In this document: positions 39,175 to 49,425 of the stretch, in pieces
Numbering within the stretch: position 1 is the stretch's first letter
How the letters are laid out: the number at the start of each line of letters is the position of its first letter
From: Vreelandella zhuhanensis
GTDB lineage: Bacteria > Pseudomonadota > Gammaproteobacteria > Pseudomonadales > Halomonadaceae
DNA length: 64,000 nucleotides
Direction: 5' to 3'
NCBI RefSeq assembly: GCF_009793355.1
Contig: NZ_WTKP01000003.1
Coordinates: forward strand, 310,001-374,000
Made by a program: the position numbers and the translations under genes
Notes under the pieces: generated by a model
Told to the model about the DNA's origin: nothing
Seen by the model: the letters and a program-made list of their open reading frames with translations, nothing else
Database searches by the model: none

Positions 39175-39310
39175 TGGGGTCTCCGGTGGCAATCAGAAAA
39201 ACAGACATTGTCGATATGCCTAGCCTATCAAAGGGGCTTGGCCTCTCCCCAATACCGTTTGGTTAGGGTTTTATATTCCTTTTTGATTTATAGAAACCGA
39301 TTTTTATGCC

Positions 39311-40666
39311 CTATTCAAGGGCGCCGATTAAATGTCGAATCTTGTCGAGTGTCTCGGTATATTCTTCGGCCTCCACTGAGTCCGCTACCAGCCCACCTCC
39401 GCCCCACACATGCAGCTCACCGGCATCGGCGATGACGCTACGAATGGCAATAGAGGTATCCATGTGGCCGCGCCTATCCACATAACCCAGGCTGCCGCAA
39501 TACATACTGCGCTGGCTGGGCTCTAGTTCGTCGATGATCTGCATGGCACGCACCTTGGGGGCTCCGGTAATCGAACCGCCGGGGAATGCCGCTTCCAGTA
39601 AGGCAAACGGGGTGCTGTCAGCGCTTAATTGCCCCTGCACCACGCTGACCAGATGATGAACATTGGGATAGCTCTGGAGTTTGCACAGTTGAGGGACGCG
39701 GATGCTACCAGGCTGACAGACACGTCCCAGATCATTACGTAACAGATCCACGATCATCACATTTTCCGCACGATCCTTTTCGCTATTCAAAAGTTGGCTT
39801 GCCAGCGTTCGATCCTCTTGTGGGGTCTTGCCGCGCGGTCGAGTGCCCTTGATTGGATGGGTTTCCACCCAAGGATGGCGGCATTGAAGAAAACGCTCGG
39901 GAGAAAGGGAAAGTACCGCCTTGTCTGCCCACGCCATGTAGCCCGAGAAAGGGGTCGGGGTAGCATTGCGCAGGCGCAGGTAGGCTTGCCATACATCGCC
40001 TGTATAGGGGGCATGAAAGCGCTGAGCCAGGTTGATCTGATAGCAATCCCCGGCGCGAATATAACGTTGAACGGCTTGAAAGCGCTGGCCATACGCCTGA
40101 CGGTCCAACTCTGCAGTAAACGCCTGCAGCAGGGTAAACTCGGAGGAGGCGGGGGGTGGCTGTGCAAGCCATCTTTGAACCTGCCGGCCACGTTCGACCG
40201 TTGCTACCAGCCAGGCTTGCTGGCAATGATGATCCTGGATGATCGCCCAGTCATACAGACCCAAACGGCAGGCCGGCAGCTGAGTCACGGCCTTGCCTGT
40301 GGCGTCAATGGCATGTAGCCGGCGACCCAGGTCATAGCTCCAATAGCCGAGTAAACCGCCTAGGAAAGGCAAGTCGCTTTCGAGCGTGATAGGGGGGAGC
40401 TGCTCCAGTAGTTGCTGCTGGGCCTGAAAAACATCAAGGTCGGCGCCGTATTCTTCCAATAAAGGCGGTGTGCAATGCAGCCGGCCTTGCTGCGTCACTT
40501 CCATCAACGCTAGGGGGTCGCTGCTCATGATGTCGTAACGCCCCGACGTGGCAACGGGACGGCCGCTATCCAGCAGGATCGCGCCGGGACGTTGACGCAA
40601 CCGCGCAAACAACGCCAGGGGGCTGGAAGAATAAGGCAGGGCAGTGATCATTAATGGCGTTGTCAT
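39311..40666 (-). CDS. pabB: Aminodeoxychorismate synthase component I
   Basis: A 451-residue chorismate-using enzyme that makes 4-amino-4-deoxychorismate for folate. Motifs: GLLGYWSYDLGRRLH, QINLAQRFHAPYTGD, SPERFLQCRHPWVETHPIKGTRPRG (the PIKGT motif of PabB, as against PIAGT in TrpE), IVDLLRNDLGRV and FPGGSITGAPKVRA. Glutamine amidotransfer may be shared with TrpG, since no pabA is seen. The start at 40666 (MTTPLMITALP) is a best guess between two close ATGs. It appears to be a single gene. Confidence 0.92.
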   Translation of the reverse strand: MTTPLMITALPYSSSPLALFARLRQRPGAILLDSGRPVATSGRYDIMSSDPLALMEVTQQGRLHCTPPLLEEYGADLDVFQAQQQLLEQLPPITLESDLPFLGGLLGYWSYDLGRRLHAIDATGKAVTQLPACRLGLYDWAIIQDHHCQQAWLVATVERGRQVQRWLAQPPPASSEFTLLQAFTAELDRQAYGQRFQAVQRYIRAGDCYQINLAQRFHAPYTGDVWQAYLRLRNATPTPFSGYMAWADKAVLSLSPERFLQCRHPWVETHPIKGTRPRGKTPQEDRTLASQLLNSEKDRAENVMIVDLLRNDLGRVCQPGSIRVPQLCKLQSYPNVHHLVSVVQGQLSADSTPFALLEAAFPGGSITGAPKVRAMQIIDELEPSQRSMYCGSLGYVDRRGHMDTSIAIRSVIADAGELHVWGGGGLVADSVEAEEYTETLDKIRHLIGALE

Positions 40667-40783
40667 AAAGCAAAATGCCTGGCCGATTAGAGGCGACACA
40701 TTCTAGGCGCGATGAATCGATGAGGCCAGCAAGTGAATATGATGACTTTTTCACGCAATGCTTAGAAGCTTAAAATCACACTG

Positions 40784-40795
40784 ATTGTTGACAGT
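40784..40795 (+). promoter_or_regulatory. Second, imperfect GntR-type operator candidate
   Basis: ATTGTTGACAGT differs at two of twelve positions from the perfect palindrome at 40901. It lies 117 bases upstream of it, a distance that would allow looping. It may be the distal operator of the gntR-prp promoter. Confidence 0.35.
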
Positions 40796-40900
40796 CAGGC
40801 GGTTAAGAGCTCGTTAAAATACAACGAAAGATGTATGACATCGCCCCCTATGGCTTATTGACGCCATCGTTACAGAAAGCTAAAGTCTTTTCATTACTCA

Positions 40901-40912
40901 ATTGTCGACAAT
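40901..40912 (+). promoter_or_regulatory. Perfect palindrome ATTGTCGACAAT, probable GntR operator
   Basis: ATTGTCGACAAT is a perfect 12-base palindrome, six bases before the gntR ATG. Its core TGTCGACA fits the FadR-subfamily GntR pattern yGTM-KACr. It sits where bound protein would block transcription start or translation, suggesting autoregulation by the downstream repressor. Confidence 0.6.
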
Positions 40913-40917
40913 TTTCC

Positions 40918-41646
40918 ATGACGCTATTTGATTCCGGCTTAGAAAACCAGGATACGACCAGCACCGAAACGCTCCATCCCGAAGTGCGTACCTTGGCTGA
41001 GCGCGTATTTCATCAATTGCAGGATGCCATTGTGCGCGGCGAGCTTGCGCCCGGCAGCAAGATCACCGAGCCGGGCCTTTCCAAGTCGTATGGTATTTCC
41101 CGGGGGCCGCTACGTGAAGCCATGCGGCGGCTCGAAGCTCATCGACTGATCCAGCGCGTGCCGCATGTCGGTGCGCGAGTGGTGCAATTGTCGATGAAAG
41201 AGCTGCTGGAATTGTTCGATGTTCGCGAAGCCCTGGAAAGCATGGCGGCGCGCTTGGCGGCCGAACATATGAGTGCCGAGGAAATCGCTGGTCTTCGAGA
41301 GGTGCTGGCGGTCCATGAGCGTCAAGCCGATCTGCGCCGGGGAGAAGCCTACTACCAGCGCGAAGGGGATCTGGACTTTCACTTTCGCATCGTTCAGGGC
41401 AGTCATAACCACATGTTGATGACATTGCTGTGCGATGACCTTTACTACCTGGTCAGGTTGTACCGCACCCAGTTCAGTGCCAGTGGCACCCGGCCTCAAC
41501 TGGCGTTTGTCGAACATCACCGAATCGTGGATGCCATAGAAGCCGGTGATGCGGAATTGGCCGAATTTCTCATGCGGCGCCATGTCAGCGCCTCCAGAGC
41601 CAATGTAGTGGACCGTTACGCAGCAGCACTTGAACAACAGACTTGA
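40918..41646 (+). CDS. GntR-family regulator of the prp operon (FadR subfamily)
   Basis: A 242-residue regulator: N-terminal winged helix (residues about 20-85, VFHQLQDAIVRGELAPGSKI, LSKSYGISRGPLREAMRRLEAHRL) and a C-terminal FCD ligand domain (about 95-225, with RxxLE-type DVREALESMAARLAAEHM and metal-site His residues in HFRIVQGSHNHML and FVEHHRIVDAIEAGD). It is first in the propionate cluster, in the position of the gntR gene of pseudomonad prp operons, so it probably represses prpBCD and senses 2-methylcitrate or a related acid. There is no clear ribosome site; the start is chosen by domain fit. Confidence 0.9.
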   Translation: MTLFDSGLENQDTTSTETLHPEVRTLAERVFHQLQDAIVRGELAPGSKITEPGLSKSYGISRGPLREAMRRLEAHRLIQRVPHVGARVVQLSMKELLELFDVREALESMAARLAAEHMSAEEIAGLREVLAVHERQADLRRGEAYYQREGDLDFHFRIVQGSHNHMLMTLLCDDLYYLVRLYRTQFSASGTRPQLAFVEHHRIVDAIEAGDAELAEFLMRRHVSASRANVVDRYAAALEQQT

Positions 41647-41723
41647 CTATCAGAATTGAACAATCGGCTTGAAAAGCCGACCCAGGCGTCGCGTTGACGT
41701 CGGACAATCATCAGGAGACTTGT

Positions 41724-42614
41724 ATGACTCAACAGACGCCAGGTGCCCGTTTTCGCGCAGCCCTCGAAGCTAATCAGCCGTTACCGATCGTGGGAACCAT
41801 TAATGCCTATACGGCGATGATGGCCGAGCGGGTAGGACATAAGGCGATTTACCTTTCCGGTGGCGGGGTGGCCAACGCCTCGTTCGGCTTGCCTGACCTG
41901 GGCATGACCACTATGAACGATGTGGTGCAAGATGCCCATCGCATCTGTGGCGCTACGGATTTGCCGTTGCTGGTGGACATCGACACCGGCTGGGGCGGCG
42001 CCTTCAATATCGCCCGTACCGTCAAGGAAATGCAGCGCGCCGGTGTAGCTGCCGTGCATATCGAAGACCAGGTTGCCCAGAAGCGTTGCGGTCATCGTCC
42101 TAACAAGGCAATTGTCTCTCAGGCCGAGATGGCCGACCGCGTCAAAGCCGCCGCTGATGCGCGCATGGATCCGGACTTCTATCTGATCGCGCGTACCGAT
42201 GCCTTCCAGAAAGACGGACTGGATGCCGCTATCGATCGTGCCAATGCCTGTATCGAAGCTGGTGCCGATGCCATTTTCGCCGAAGCCGTGCATACCCTTG
42301 AAGACTATCGCGCCTTCTGCGAGCGAGTTGATGCCCCGATTCTGGCCAACATCACCGAATTCGGCGCCACACCGCTATTCAGTCAGCAGGAGTTGGGTGA
42401 CGTGGGTTGCCGCATGGTGCTGTACCCGCTTTCCGCCTTCCGCGCCATGAACCAGGCCGCGCTCAAGGTTTACCAGAGTATCCACGAAAAGGGCCATCAG
42501 CGTGATGTGATCGAGCTGATGCAGACCCGCGACGAACTCTATGATTTTCTTAATTATCATGATTTTGAGCAAAAACTTGATGCGCTGTTCACTGACCAGA
42601 ACGATGCCGAATAA
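41724..42614 (+). CDS. prpB: 2-Methylisocitrate lyase
   Basis: A 296-residue TIM-barrel lyase of the isocitrate lyase/PEP mutase family that splits 2-methylisocitrate into pyruvate and succinate, the last step of propionate breakdown by the methylcitrate cycle. Motifs: [35 protein letters not shown], the catalytic loop [12 protein letters not shown] with Cys, and LIARTDAF. Length is typical. AGGAGA precedes the ATG at 41724. Confidence 0.96.
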   Translation: MTQQTPGARFRAALEANQPLPIVGTINAYTAMMAERVGHKAIYLSGGGVANASFGLPDLGMTTMNDVVQDAHRICGATDLPLLVDIDTGWGGAFNIARTVKEMQRAGVAAVHIEDQVAQKRCGHRPNKAIVSQAEMADRVKAAADARMDPDFYLIARTDAFQKDGLDAAIDRANACIEAGADAIFAEAVHTLEDYRAFCERVDAPILANITEFGATPLFSQQELGDVGCRMVLYPLSAFRAMNQAALKVYQSIHEKGHQRDVIELMQTRDELYDFLNYHDFEQKLDALFTDQNDAE

Positions 42615-42675
42615 CTGTCGGTGCGCACAGCGACGACACAAGCAGCTTTTAAAACAGAAGGTTTTGAAACAATAG

Positions 42676-42700
42676 CGTTGTAACGAACGCTCTTACAACG
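42676..42700. repeat. Hairpin between prpB and prpC
   Basis: CGTTGTAA, nine-base loop, TTACAACG: a perfect eight-base-pair inverted repeat in the 114 bp gap before prpC. There is no T-run, so it is unlikely to end transcription. It may stabilise or mark processing of the message, or bind a protein. Confidence 0.55.
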
Positions 42701-42728
42701 ATAAGTGCATTATCAAGGAGATACCAGA

Positions 42729-43856
42729 ATGGCAGATAAACCGACTAGTGGCGCAGGCCTGCGTGGCCAGAGTGCAGGTACCACCGCCCTATGTACCGTT
42801 GGCCAGACAGGTTCCGGCCTGACCTATCGTGGCTTTGACATCAAGGTATTGGCGGAAAAAGCCCGTTTTGAAGAAGTCGCTTACCTACTGCTCAAGGGAA
42901 AGCTGCCGAATCAGGCCGAGCTGGACGCTTATATCACCAAGCTGAAAGGCCTGCGTAGCCTGCCACAGGCGCTGAAAACGGTATTGGAACAGATTCCGGC
43001 CTCCGCCCATCCGATGGATGTAATGCGCACCGGCGCCTCCATGCTGGGCAATTTGGAAACCGAAGAGAGCTTCGAGCAGCAGCAGGATGCCTCGGACCGC
43101 TTGCTGGCCGTGTTGCCTTCGATTATCTGCTACTGGTATCGCTACTCGCACGATGGCATTCGCATCGAGACCGAGACCGACGACGATTCCGTGGGCGGAC
43201 ACTTCCTGCATCTGCTACGCGATGAGCCGGCCTCCGAGCTGCACGCTCACGTAATGAATGTCTCGCTGATTCTGTATGCCGAGCATGAGTTCAACGCCTC
43301 GACCTTCACGGCGCGCGTCTGTGCCTCGACGCTTTCCGATATGCACTCCTGCGTGACTGGCGCCATCGGCTCGCTGCGCGGTCCCTTGCACGGCGGTGCC
43401 AATGAAGCCGCCATGGACATGATCGAAGACTGGACTTCTCCCGAGCAAGCCGAGCGCGAAATCATGGGCATGCTCGAGCGCAAGGACAAGATCATGGGCT
43501 TCGGTCACGCCATCTATCGCGAGTCCGACCCGCGCAACGAGATCATCAAACATTGGTCCAAGAAGCTCTCCGAGGATGTGGGTGACCAGGTGCTCTACCC
43601 GGTTTCCGAGCGTGTCGAGGAAGTGATGTGGCGCGAGAAGAAGTTGTTCTGCAACGCCGACTTCTTCCATGCCAGCGCTTACTACTTCATGGACATCCCC
43701 ACCAAGCTGTTCACGCCGATCTTCGTCTGCTCGCGCGTCACCGGCTGGTGTGCTCATGTGTTCGAGCAGCGTGCCAACAACCGCATCATTCGTCCCAGCG
43801 CCGATTATGTCGGGCCGGAGAAAAGCGAATGGGTGCCGATCGAGCAGCGTGACTGA
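42729..43856 (+). CDS. prpC: 2-Methylcitrate synthase
   Basis: A 375-residue citrate-synthase-family enzyme that condenses propionyl-CoA with oxaloacetate. Motifs: TYRGFDIKVLAEKARFEEVAYLLL, active-site His in ILYAEHEFNASTF, GSLRGPLHGGANEAAM, and the catalytic GFGHAIYRESDPRN; the Arg binding the carboxylates is in NNRIIRPSADYVGP. The start at 42729 (MADKPTSGAG) has AAGGAGAT upstream. The position in the operon and the neighbours support PrpC rather than GltA. Confidence 0.95.
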   Translation: MADKPTSGAGLRGQSAGTTALCTVGQTGSGLTYRGFDIKVLAEKARFEEVAYLLLKGKLPNQAELDAYITKLKGLRSLPQALKTVLEQIPASAHPMDVMRTGASMLGNLETEESFEQQQDASDRLLAVLPSIICYWYRYSHDGIRIETETDDDSVGGHFLHLLRDEPASELHAHVMNVSLILYAEHEFNASTFTARVCASTLSDMHSCVTGAIGSLRGPLHGGANEAAMDMIEDWTSPEQAEREIMGMLERKDKIMGFGHAIYRESDPRNEIIKHWSKKLSEDVGDQVLYPVSERVEEVMWREKKLFCNADFFHASAYYFMDIPTKLFTPIFVCSRVTGWCAHVFEQRANNRIIRPSADYVGPEKSEWVPIEQRD

Positions 43857-43865
43857 TCCCACCCT

Positions 43866-43891
43866 GGCCGCTTGAGGCGATAAAGGCGGCC
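43866..43891. repeat. Short inverted repeat between prpC and acnD
   Basis: GGCCGC, fourteen-base loop, GCGGCC, followed by GTTT. It starts ten bases after the prpC stop. It is a weak hairpin that could slightly attenuate transcription into acnD. Confidence 0.4.
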
Positions 43892-43959
43892 GTTTCCCGG
43901 TCGCCTTACTTTACTCAAGCACGACTCGAATCGAACACTACTCGGGATGACCTGACGCT

Positions 43960-46560
43960 ATGAACACTGACTATCGCAAGCCTTTGCCTGGCACGGCGCT
44001 GGATTATTTCGACACCCGTGAGGCGGTCGAGGCAATCCAGCCGGGTGCTTATGCCAAATTGCCCTACACCTCACGGGTGCTGGCCGAAAATCTGGTGCGT
44101 CGCTGCGATCCGGCGATGCTGACCGATGCGCTCAAGCAGTTGATCGAGCGCAAGCGCGACCTGGACTTTCCCTGGTACCCGGCGCGGGTGGTATGCCACG
44201 ACATCCTGGGGCAAACGGCCCTGGTAGACTTGGCAGGCCTGCGCGATGCCATCGCCGAGCAAGGCGGTGATCCCGCCCGGGTCAACCCGGTAGTGCCCAC
44301 CCAACTGATCGTCGACCACTCCCTGGCCGTCGAACATGCCGGCTTCGAGGAAGGCGCTTTCGAGAAGAATCGTGCTATCGAAGATCGGCGCAACGACGAC
44401 CGCTTCCACTTCATCAACTGGACCAAGACGGCGTTTGAGAACGTCGATGTCATTCCACCGGGCAACGGCATCATGCACCAGATCAATCTGGAGAAGATGT
44501 CGCCGGTGGTCCAGGCACGCGATGGCGTGGCCTTTCCCGACACCTGTGTGGGCACCGACAGCCACACACCAATGGTCGATGCGCTAGGCGTGATTTCAGT
44601 GGGCGTGGGTGGCCTCGAGGCCGAAAGTGTGATGCTGGGTCGCGCCTCCATGATGCGCCTGCCCGACATCATCGGTGTGGAACTCAGTGGCAAGCTCAAG
44701 CCGGGCATCACCAGTACCGACATGGTGCTGGCGATCACCGAGTTCCTGCGTCGCGAGCGTGTGGTAGGGGCTTATCTTGAGTTCTACGGTGAGGGCGCGG
44801 AGAGCCTGAGCGTGGGCGACCGGGCGACGATTTCCAACATGACGCCGGAATATGGCGCCACGGCGGCGATGTTCTACATCGACGGCCAGACGATCGATTA
44901 TCTCAAGCTCACCGGCCGCGAAGACGACCAGGTCAAGCTGGTGGAAACCTATGCCAAGGAAACCGGGCTCTGGGCGGATAGCCTGAAAGATGCAGAGTAC
45001 GAGCGCGTACTGACGTTCGACTTGTCTTCCGTGAGTCGTACCCTGGCCGGACCTTCCAACCCTCATGCGTTATTGCCCACTTCCGAGCTTGCTGCACGCG
45101 GCATCAGTGGCGTAGTGGAAAACGAAGAGGGAAAGATGCCGGATGGGGCCGTCATCATCGCCGCCATCACCAGCTGCACCAATACTTCCAACCCGCGCAA
45201 CATGGTGGCGGCAGGGTTGATCGCACGCAACGCCAACAAGCTCGGCCTGACCCGCAAGCCTTGGGTGAAATCGTCGCTGGCGCCGGGCTCCAAGACGGTG
45301 AAGATGTACCTGGAAGAAGCCGAGCTCATGTCGGAGCTCGAGGATCTCGGTTTCGGTGTGGTGGCCTATGCCTGCACCACTTGCAACGGCATGTCCGGGG
45401 CGCTTGATCCGGCCATCCAGCAGGAGATCATCGACCGCGATCTTTATGCCACAGCGGTGCTTTCCGGCAACCGCAACTTCGATGGTCGTATTCATCCCCA
45501 TGCCAAGCAGGCCTTTCTTGCCTCGCCGCCGCTGGTGGTGGCCTATGCGATTGCCGGCACCATCCGCTTCGACATCGAAAAGGATGTGCTGGGCCATGAC
45601 CACAACGGCAATCCGGTGACGCTGAAGGACATCTGGCCCGCCGATGAAGAGATCGATGCCATCGTCAAGCAGGCTGTAAAACCGGAGCAATTCCGCAAGA
45701 CCTACATCCCCATGTTCGATCTGGACAAAAGTGCCCGGGCCAAGATCAACCCGCTCTATGACTGGCGTGCTCAGAGCACCTACATCCGTCGTCCGCCCTA
45801 CTGGGAAGGCAATATGGCCAGGCCCCGGGGCCTGACCGGAATGCGCCCGTTGGCGGTACTGCCGGACAACATCACCACAGACCATCTATCACCAAGCAAC
45901 GCCATTCAGATGAACAGCGCCGCCGGTGAGTACCTGCACAAGATGGGCCTGCCGGAAGAGGACTTCAATTCCTATGCCACCCACCGCGGCGATCACCTGA
46001 CCGCCCAGCGTGCAACCCTTGCCAACCCCAAACTGTTCAACGAGATGGTGCAGGAGAACGGTAAGGTCAAGCAGGGCTCTCTTGCTCGCGTCGAGCCGGA
46101 AGGGCAGGTAGTACGCATGTGGGAGGCCATCGAGACCTACATGTCGCGCAAGCAGCCCCTGATCGTGATCGCCGGTGCCGACTACGGCCAAGGCTCATCG
46201 CGGGACTGGGCGGCCAAGGGCGTGGCCCTGGCGGGCGTGGAAGCCATCGTCGCCGAAGGTTTCGAGCGTATCCACCGCACCAACCTGGTGGGCATGGGCG
46301 TACTGCCCTTGCAGTTCGAGGAAGGTACCACGCGCAAGACCCTGGCCATCGACGGTACCGAGACCTTCGACGTGCTCGGCGAGCCTGCACCCCGGGTCAA
46401 CCTGACGCTGATCATCAATCGCGCCAACGGCGAACGCGAGGAAGTACCGGTGATCTGTCGCCTGGATACCGCCGAGGAACTGTCTATCTATGCCGCGGGC
46501 GGCGTGTTGCAGCGCTTTGCCAAGGACTTCCTCGAGTCTACGGAAGGCGCGACCGCCTGA
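43960..46560 (+). CDS. acnD: Fe-S-dependent 2-methylcitrate dehydratase AcnD
   Basis: An 866-residue aconitase-superfamily enzyme that dehydrates 2-methylcitrate to trans-2-methylaconitate. The cluster ligand Cys residues are in ITSCTNTSNPRN and ACTTCNGMSGAL; further motifs are PDTCVGTDSHTPMVDALG, LSGNRNFDGRIHP and, in the swivel domain, AGADYGQGSSRDWAAKG. Length matches AcnD (about 865) rather than the 890-910 of AcnA, and the prpF neighbour supports AcnD. The start at 43960 (MNTDYRKPLPGTALDYFDT) fits the family. Confidence 0.95.
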   Translation: MNTDYRKPLPGTALDYFDTREAVEAIQPGAYAKLPYTSRVLAENLVRRCDPAMLTDALKQLIERKRDLDFPWYPARVVCHDILGQTALVDLAGLRDAIAEQGGDPARVNPVVPTQLIVDHSLAVEHAGFEEGAFEKNRAIEDRRNDDRFHFINWTKTAFENVDVIPPGNGIMHQINLEKMSPVVQARDGVAFPDTCVGTDSHTPMVDALGVISVGVGGLEAESVMLGRASMMRLPDIIGVELSGKLKPGITSTDMVLAITEFLRRERVVGAYLEFYGEGAESLSVGDRATISNMTPEYGATAAMFYIDGQTIDYLKLTGREDDQVKLVETYAKETGLWADSLKDAEYERVLTFDLSSVSRTLAGPSNPHALLPTSELAARGISGVVENEEGKMPDGAVIIAAITSCTNTSNPRNMVAAGLIARNANKLGLTRKPWVKSSLAPGSKTVKMYLEEAELMSELEDLGFGVVAYACTTCNGMSGALDPAIQQEIIDRDLYATAVLSGNRNFDGRIHPHAKQAFLASPPLVVAYAIAGTIRFDIEKDVLGHDHNGNPVTLKDIWPADEEIDAIVKQAVKPEQFRKTYIPMFDLDKSARAKINPLYDWRAQSTYIRRPPYWEGNMARPRGLTGMRPLAVLPDNITTDHLSPSNAIQMNSAAGEYLHKMGLPEEDFNSYATHRGDHLTAQRATLANPKLFNEMVQENGKVKQGSLARVEPEGQVVRMWEAIETYMSRKQPLIVIAGADYGQGSSRDWAAKGVALAGVEAIVAEGFERIHRTNLVGMGVLPLQFEEGTTRKTLAIDGTETFDVLGEPAPRVNLTLIINRANGEREEVPVICRLDTAEELSIYAAGGVLQRFAKDFLESTEGATA

Positions 46561-46609
46561 TTGCCGGGCCGCATGGCCGAGCACAGGCACTTTTTGTATA
46601 ACGTCTAAC

Positions 46610-46640
46610 CTCGACCCGGCGCCGGAAGGCCCGGGTCGAG
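46610..46640. repeat. Strong hairpin between acnD and prpF
   Basis: CTCGACCCGG, eleven-base loop, CCGGGTCGAG: a perfect ten-base-pair stem in the 101 bp gap, ending 21 bases before the prpF ATG. No T-run follows. It may be an mRNA processing or stability element. Confidence 0.6.
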
Positions 46641-46661
46641 CTCGATAAAAGGACATGATTC

Positions 46662-47840
46662 ATGGTACATAAGCCTCAGATCAAGATTCCCGCTACCTAC
46701 ATGCGCGGCGGTACCAGCAAGGGTGTTTTCTTTCGTCTTCAGGACCTTCCCGAGGCCGTCCAGAAGCCGGGGCCCGCTCGGGACGCACTGCTTCTGCGCG
46801 TCATCGGCAGCCCCGACCCCTACCAAAAGCAGATCGACGGCATGGGTGGGGCGACCTCCAGCACCAGCAAGATGGTGATCCTGTCCAAAAGCACTCAGCC
46901 CGATCACGACGTGGATTACATGTTCGGCCAAGTCTCCATCGACAAGCCATTCGTCGACTGGAGCGGAAATTGCGGCAACCTCTCGGCGGCGGTGGGTCCC
47001 TTCGCCATCAGCAACGGTCTGGTGGACGCCGATCGCATTCCGCAGAACGGCGTGGCCGAAGTGCGCGTCTGGCAAGCCAACATCGAAAAGACCATTCTGG
47101 TTCGGGTGCCCATTACCGATGGCGCGGTGCAGGAAACCGGCGATTTCGAGCTTGACGGCGTGACCTTTCCCGCCGCCGAGGTGCCGGTCGCTTTCATGGA
47201 GCCGGCGGATGGCGAAGGCGCCATCTTCCCCACCGGCAACGTCGTGGATGAGCTGGAGGTGCCCGGCGTGGGTACGCTTACGGCGACGATGCTCAATGCC
47301 GGCATCCCGACCATCTTCGTCAATGCCTGGGATATCGGCTACACCGGTGCCGAGTTGCAGGAAGCGATCAACAGCGATCCCAAGGCACTTGCCATCTTCG
47401 AGACGATACGGGCCCACGGGGCGCTGCGCATGGGACTTGTCCCGGCTATTGCTGAGGCCGCCAACCGTCAGCACACCCCCAAGGTGGCTTTCGTCGCCCC
47501 GCCCCTCGACTATGTAACTTCGAGTGGCAAACAGTTGTCTACCAATGACATGGACCTGACGGTGCGGGCGCTGTCCATGGGCAAGCTTCATCACGCCATG
47601 ATGGGCACGGCAGCCGTGGCCATCGGCACTGCTGCGGCCATCGAGGGCACTCTGGTCAACCTGGCGGCTGGCGGCGGAAAACGCAAGGCGGTCACTTTCG
47701 GTCATCCATCCGGCACCCTGCAGGTAGGCGCCGAAGCAAGCCTGGTCGACGGCCAGTGGCAGGTAGACAAGGCCATCATGAGCCGTAGCGCTCGAGTGCT
47801 GATGGAAGGCTGGGTTCGCGTGCCCGGTGATGCCTTTTAA
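46662..47840 (+). CDS. prpF: 2-Methylaconitate cis-trans isomerase PrpF
   Basis: A 392-residue enzyme of the diaminopimelate-epimerase-like PrpF family that converts the trans product of AcnD to the cis form used by aconitase. Motifs: [17 protein letters not shown] at the start, [35 protein letters not shown] with the active-site Cys region, and the C-terminal [15 protein letters not shown]. Length is typical (about 396). Together with AcnD it gives the complete AcnD/PrpF route. Confidence 0.95.
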   Translation: MVHKPQIKIPATYMRGGTSKGVFFRLQDLPEAVQKPGPARDALLLRVIGSPDPYQKQIDGMGGATSSTSKMVILSKSTQPDHDVDYMFGQVSIDKPFVDWSGNCGNLSAAVGPFAISNGLVDADRIPQNGVAEVRVWQANIEKTILVRVPITDGAVQETGDFELDGVTFPAAEVPVAFMEPADGEGAIFPTGNVVDELEVPGVGTLTATMLNAGIPTIFVNAWDIGYTGAELQEAINSDPKALAIFETIRAHGALRMGLVPAIAEAANRQHTPKVAFVAPPLDYVTSSGKQLSTNDMDLTVRALSMGKLHHAMMGTAAVAIGTAAAIEGTLVNLAAGGGKRKAVTFGHPSGTLQVGAEASLVDGQWQVDKAIMSRSARVLMEGWVRVPGDAF

Positions 47841-47914
47841 GCTGTGCTACGCTGAACTTATACTCTCGATCAAAAGCGTATGCTCGATCGAAAACACCAA
47901 CAGGAGCGAAGCGA

Positions 47915-49399
47915 ATGAGCGCGACTGTCGAAGCCAATGTTCGTCCGGATTACGATGACGAACTGCAAAAAATTGCCGACTATGTTCTCAGTTATAAAAT
48001 CGAAAGCAGCGAAGCCTGGGATACCGCCCGAAACTGTTTGATGGATACCTTGGGCTGTGGCTTGCTGGCGCTGCGTTTTCCGGAATGTACCAAGCACCTG
48101 GGGCCGCTTGTGGAAGGCACGATAGTGCCGCATGGCGCCCGCGTGCCGGGTACTTCCTTCCGCCTTGATCCGGTCAAGGCAGCCTGGGACATTGGCGCGA
48201 TCATTCGCTGGCTGGATTATAATGACACCTGGCTGGCGGCGGAGTGGGGGCATCCTTCCGATAACTTGGGGGGAATACTGGCGGTGGCTGACCACCTTTC
48301 GCAAAAACGCCTGGCTGAAGGTGGTAATCCACTGACCGTGCGCGATGTGCTCGAAGCCATGATCATGGCCCATGAGATTCAGGGCGTGTTGGCGCTGGAT
48401 AATTCCTTCAACCGTGTAGGTCTCGATCATGTGGTACTGGTGAAGGTAGCGACCACCGCCGTAACTGCCAGGATGATGGGTGCTAGCCGCGAGCAGCTGC
48501 TTTCCGCTCTTTCCCATGCCTTCGTCGATGGCCAGAGCCTGCGCACCTATCGCCATGCGCCAAACGCCGGCTCACGCAAGAGCTGGGCGGCCGGCGATGC
48601 CACTTCTCGAGGGGTACGCCTGGCGGATATTGCCATGCGTGGCGAAATGGGTGTTCCGGGCGCACTCACAGCACCGCAGTGGGGCTTCTACGACGTATTG
48701 TTCAGCCACACCAACAAGGATCTGGCGCTGAAACCCGAAAGCGAACGCAAGTTCAGTTTCCAGCGCGACTTTGGCAGTTATGTGATGGAGCACATTCTGT
48801 TCAAGATCTCCTTCCCTGCAGAGTTTCATTCCCAGACGGCTTGTGAAGCTGCCGTGACATTGCATCCACGGATCAAGGGTCGCCTGGACGAGATCCAGAA
48901 GATCGTGCTCACCACGCACGACTCGGCGATTCGCATCATTTCCAAGTCGGGTAAGTTGGCCAACCCGGCCGACCGTGATCACTGCTTGCAGTATATGACT
49001 GCGGTGCCGCTAGCTTTCGGCAACTTGGTGGCTGAGCATTACGAGGATGATTTTCACGCAGCTCACCCGATCATCGATCAGTTGCGCGAGAAGATGGAAG
49101 TGGTGGAGGATGAAGGTTATTCCAGGGATTATCATGACCCACAGAAGCGCTCCATTGCCAATGCGATTCAGGTCTTCTTCAAGGACGGTACTTCTACGGA
49201 TAAGGTCGCCGTTGAATACCCCATCGGTCATCGGCGGCGACGTCCTGAAGGTATCACAGTGTTGGAGGACAAGTTCAGGCGTAACTTGGCGACGCGCTTT
49301 CCGCAGGGTCGCACTCATGAGATTTTCGAACTGTGTAAAGATCAATCGCGTCTTGAGAAAACGCCTGTCAACAAGTTTGTGGACTTATTTGTAATCTAA
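47915..49399 (+). CDS. prpD: 2-Methylcitrate dehydratase PrpD
   Basis: A 494-residue MmgE/PrpD-family enzyme that dehydrates 2-methylcitrate without a cluster. Motifs: [43 protein letters not shown] with the conserved Asp and His, and [20 protein letters not shown]. It ends the operon 74 bp after prpF, with ribosome site ACAGGAG before the ATG. The gap holds a near-direct repeat CTCGATC-AAA of unknown role. A functional AcnD and a functional PrpD together are redundant, a situation also seen in pseudomonads. Confidence 0.95.
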   Translation: MSATVEANVRPDYDDELQKIADYVLSYKIESSEAWDTARNCLMDTLGCGLLALRFPECTKHLGPLVEGTIVPHGARVPGTSFRLDPVKAAWDIGAIIRWLDYNDTWLAAEWGHPSDNLGGILAVADHLSQKRLAEGGNPLTVRDVLEAMIMAHEIQGVLALDNSFNRVGLDHVVLVKVATTAVTARMMGASREQLLSALSHAFVDGQSLRTYRHAPNAGSRKSWAAGDATSRGVRLADIAMRGEMGVPGALTAPQWGFYDVLFSHTNKDLALKPESERKFSFQRDFGSYVMEHILFKISFPAEFHSQTACEAAVTLHPRIKGRLDEIQKIVLTTHDSAIRIISKSGKLANPADRDHCLQYMTAVPLAFGNLVAEHYEDDFHAAHPIIDQLREKMEVVEDEGYSRDYHDPQKRSIANAIQVFFKDGTSTDKVAVEYPIGHRRRRPEGITVLEDKFRRNLATRFPQGRTHEIFELCKDQSRLEKTPVNKFVDLFVI

Positions 49400-49425
49400 A
49401 GGCGTTAAGTATCGGTACAAGTGCC

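Noticed and set aside
46605..47705. 366-codon open frame on - antisense to prpF
   Set aside because: prpF matches its family over the full length on +; the antisense frame reflects codon bias only.
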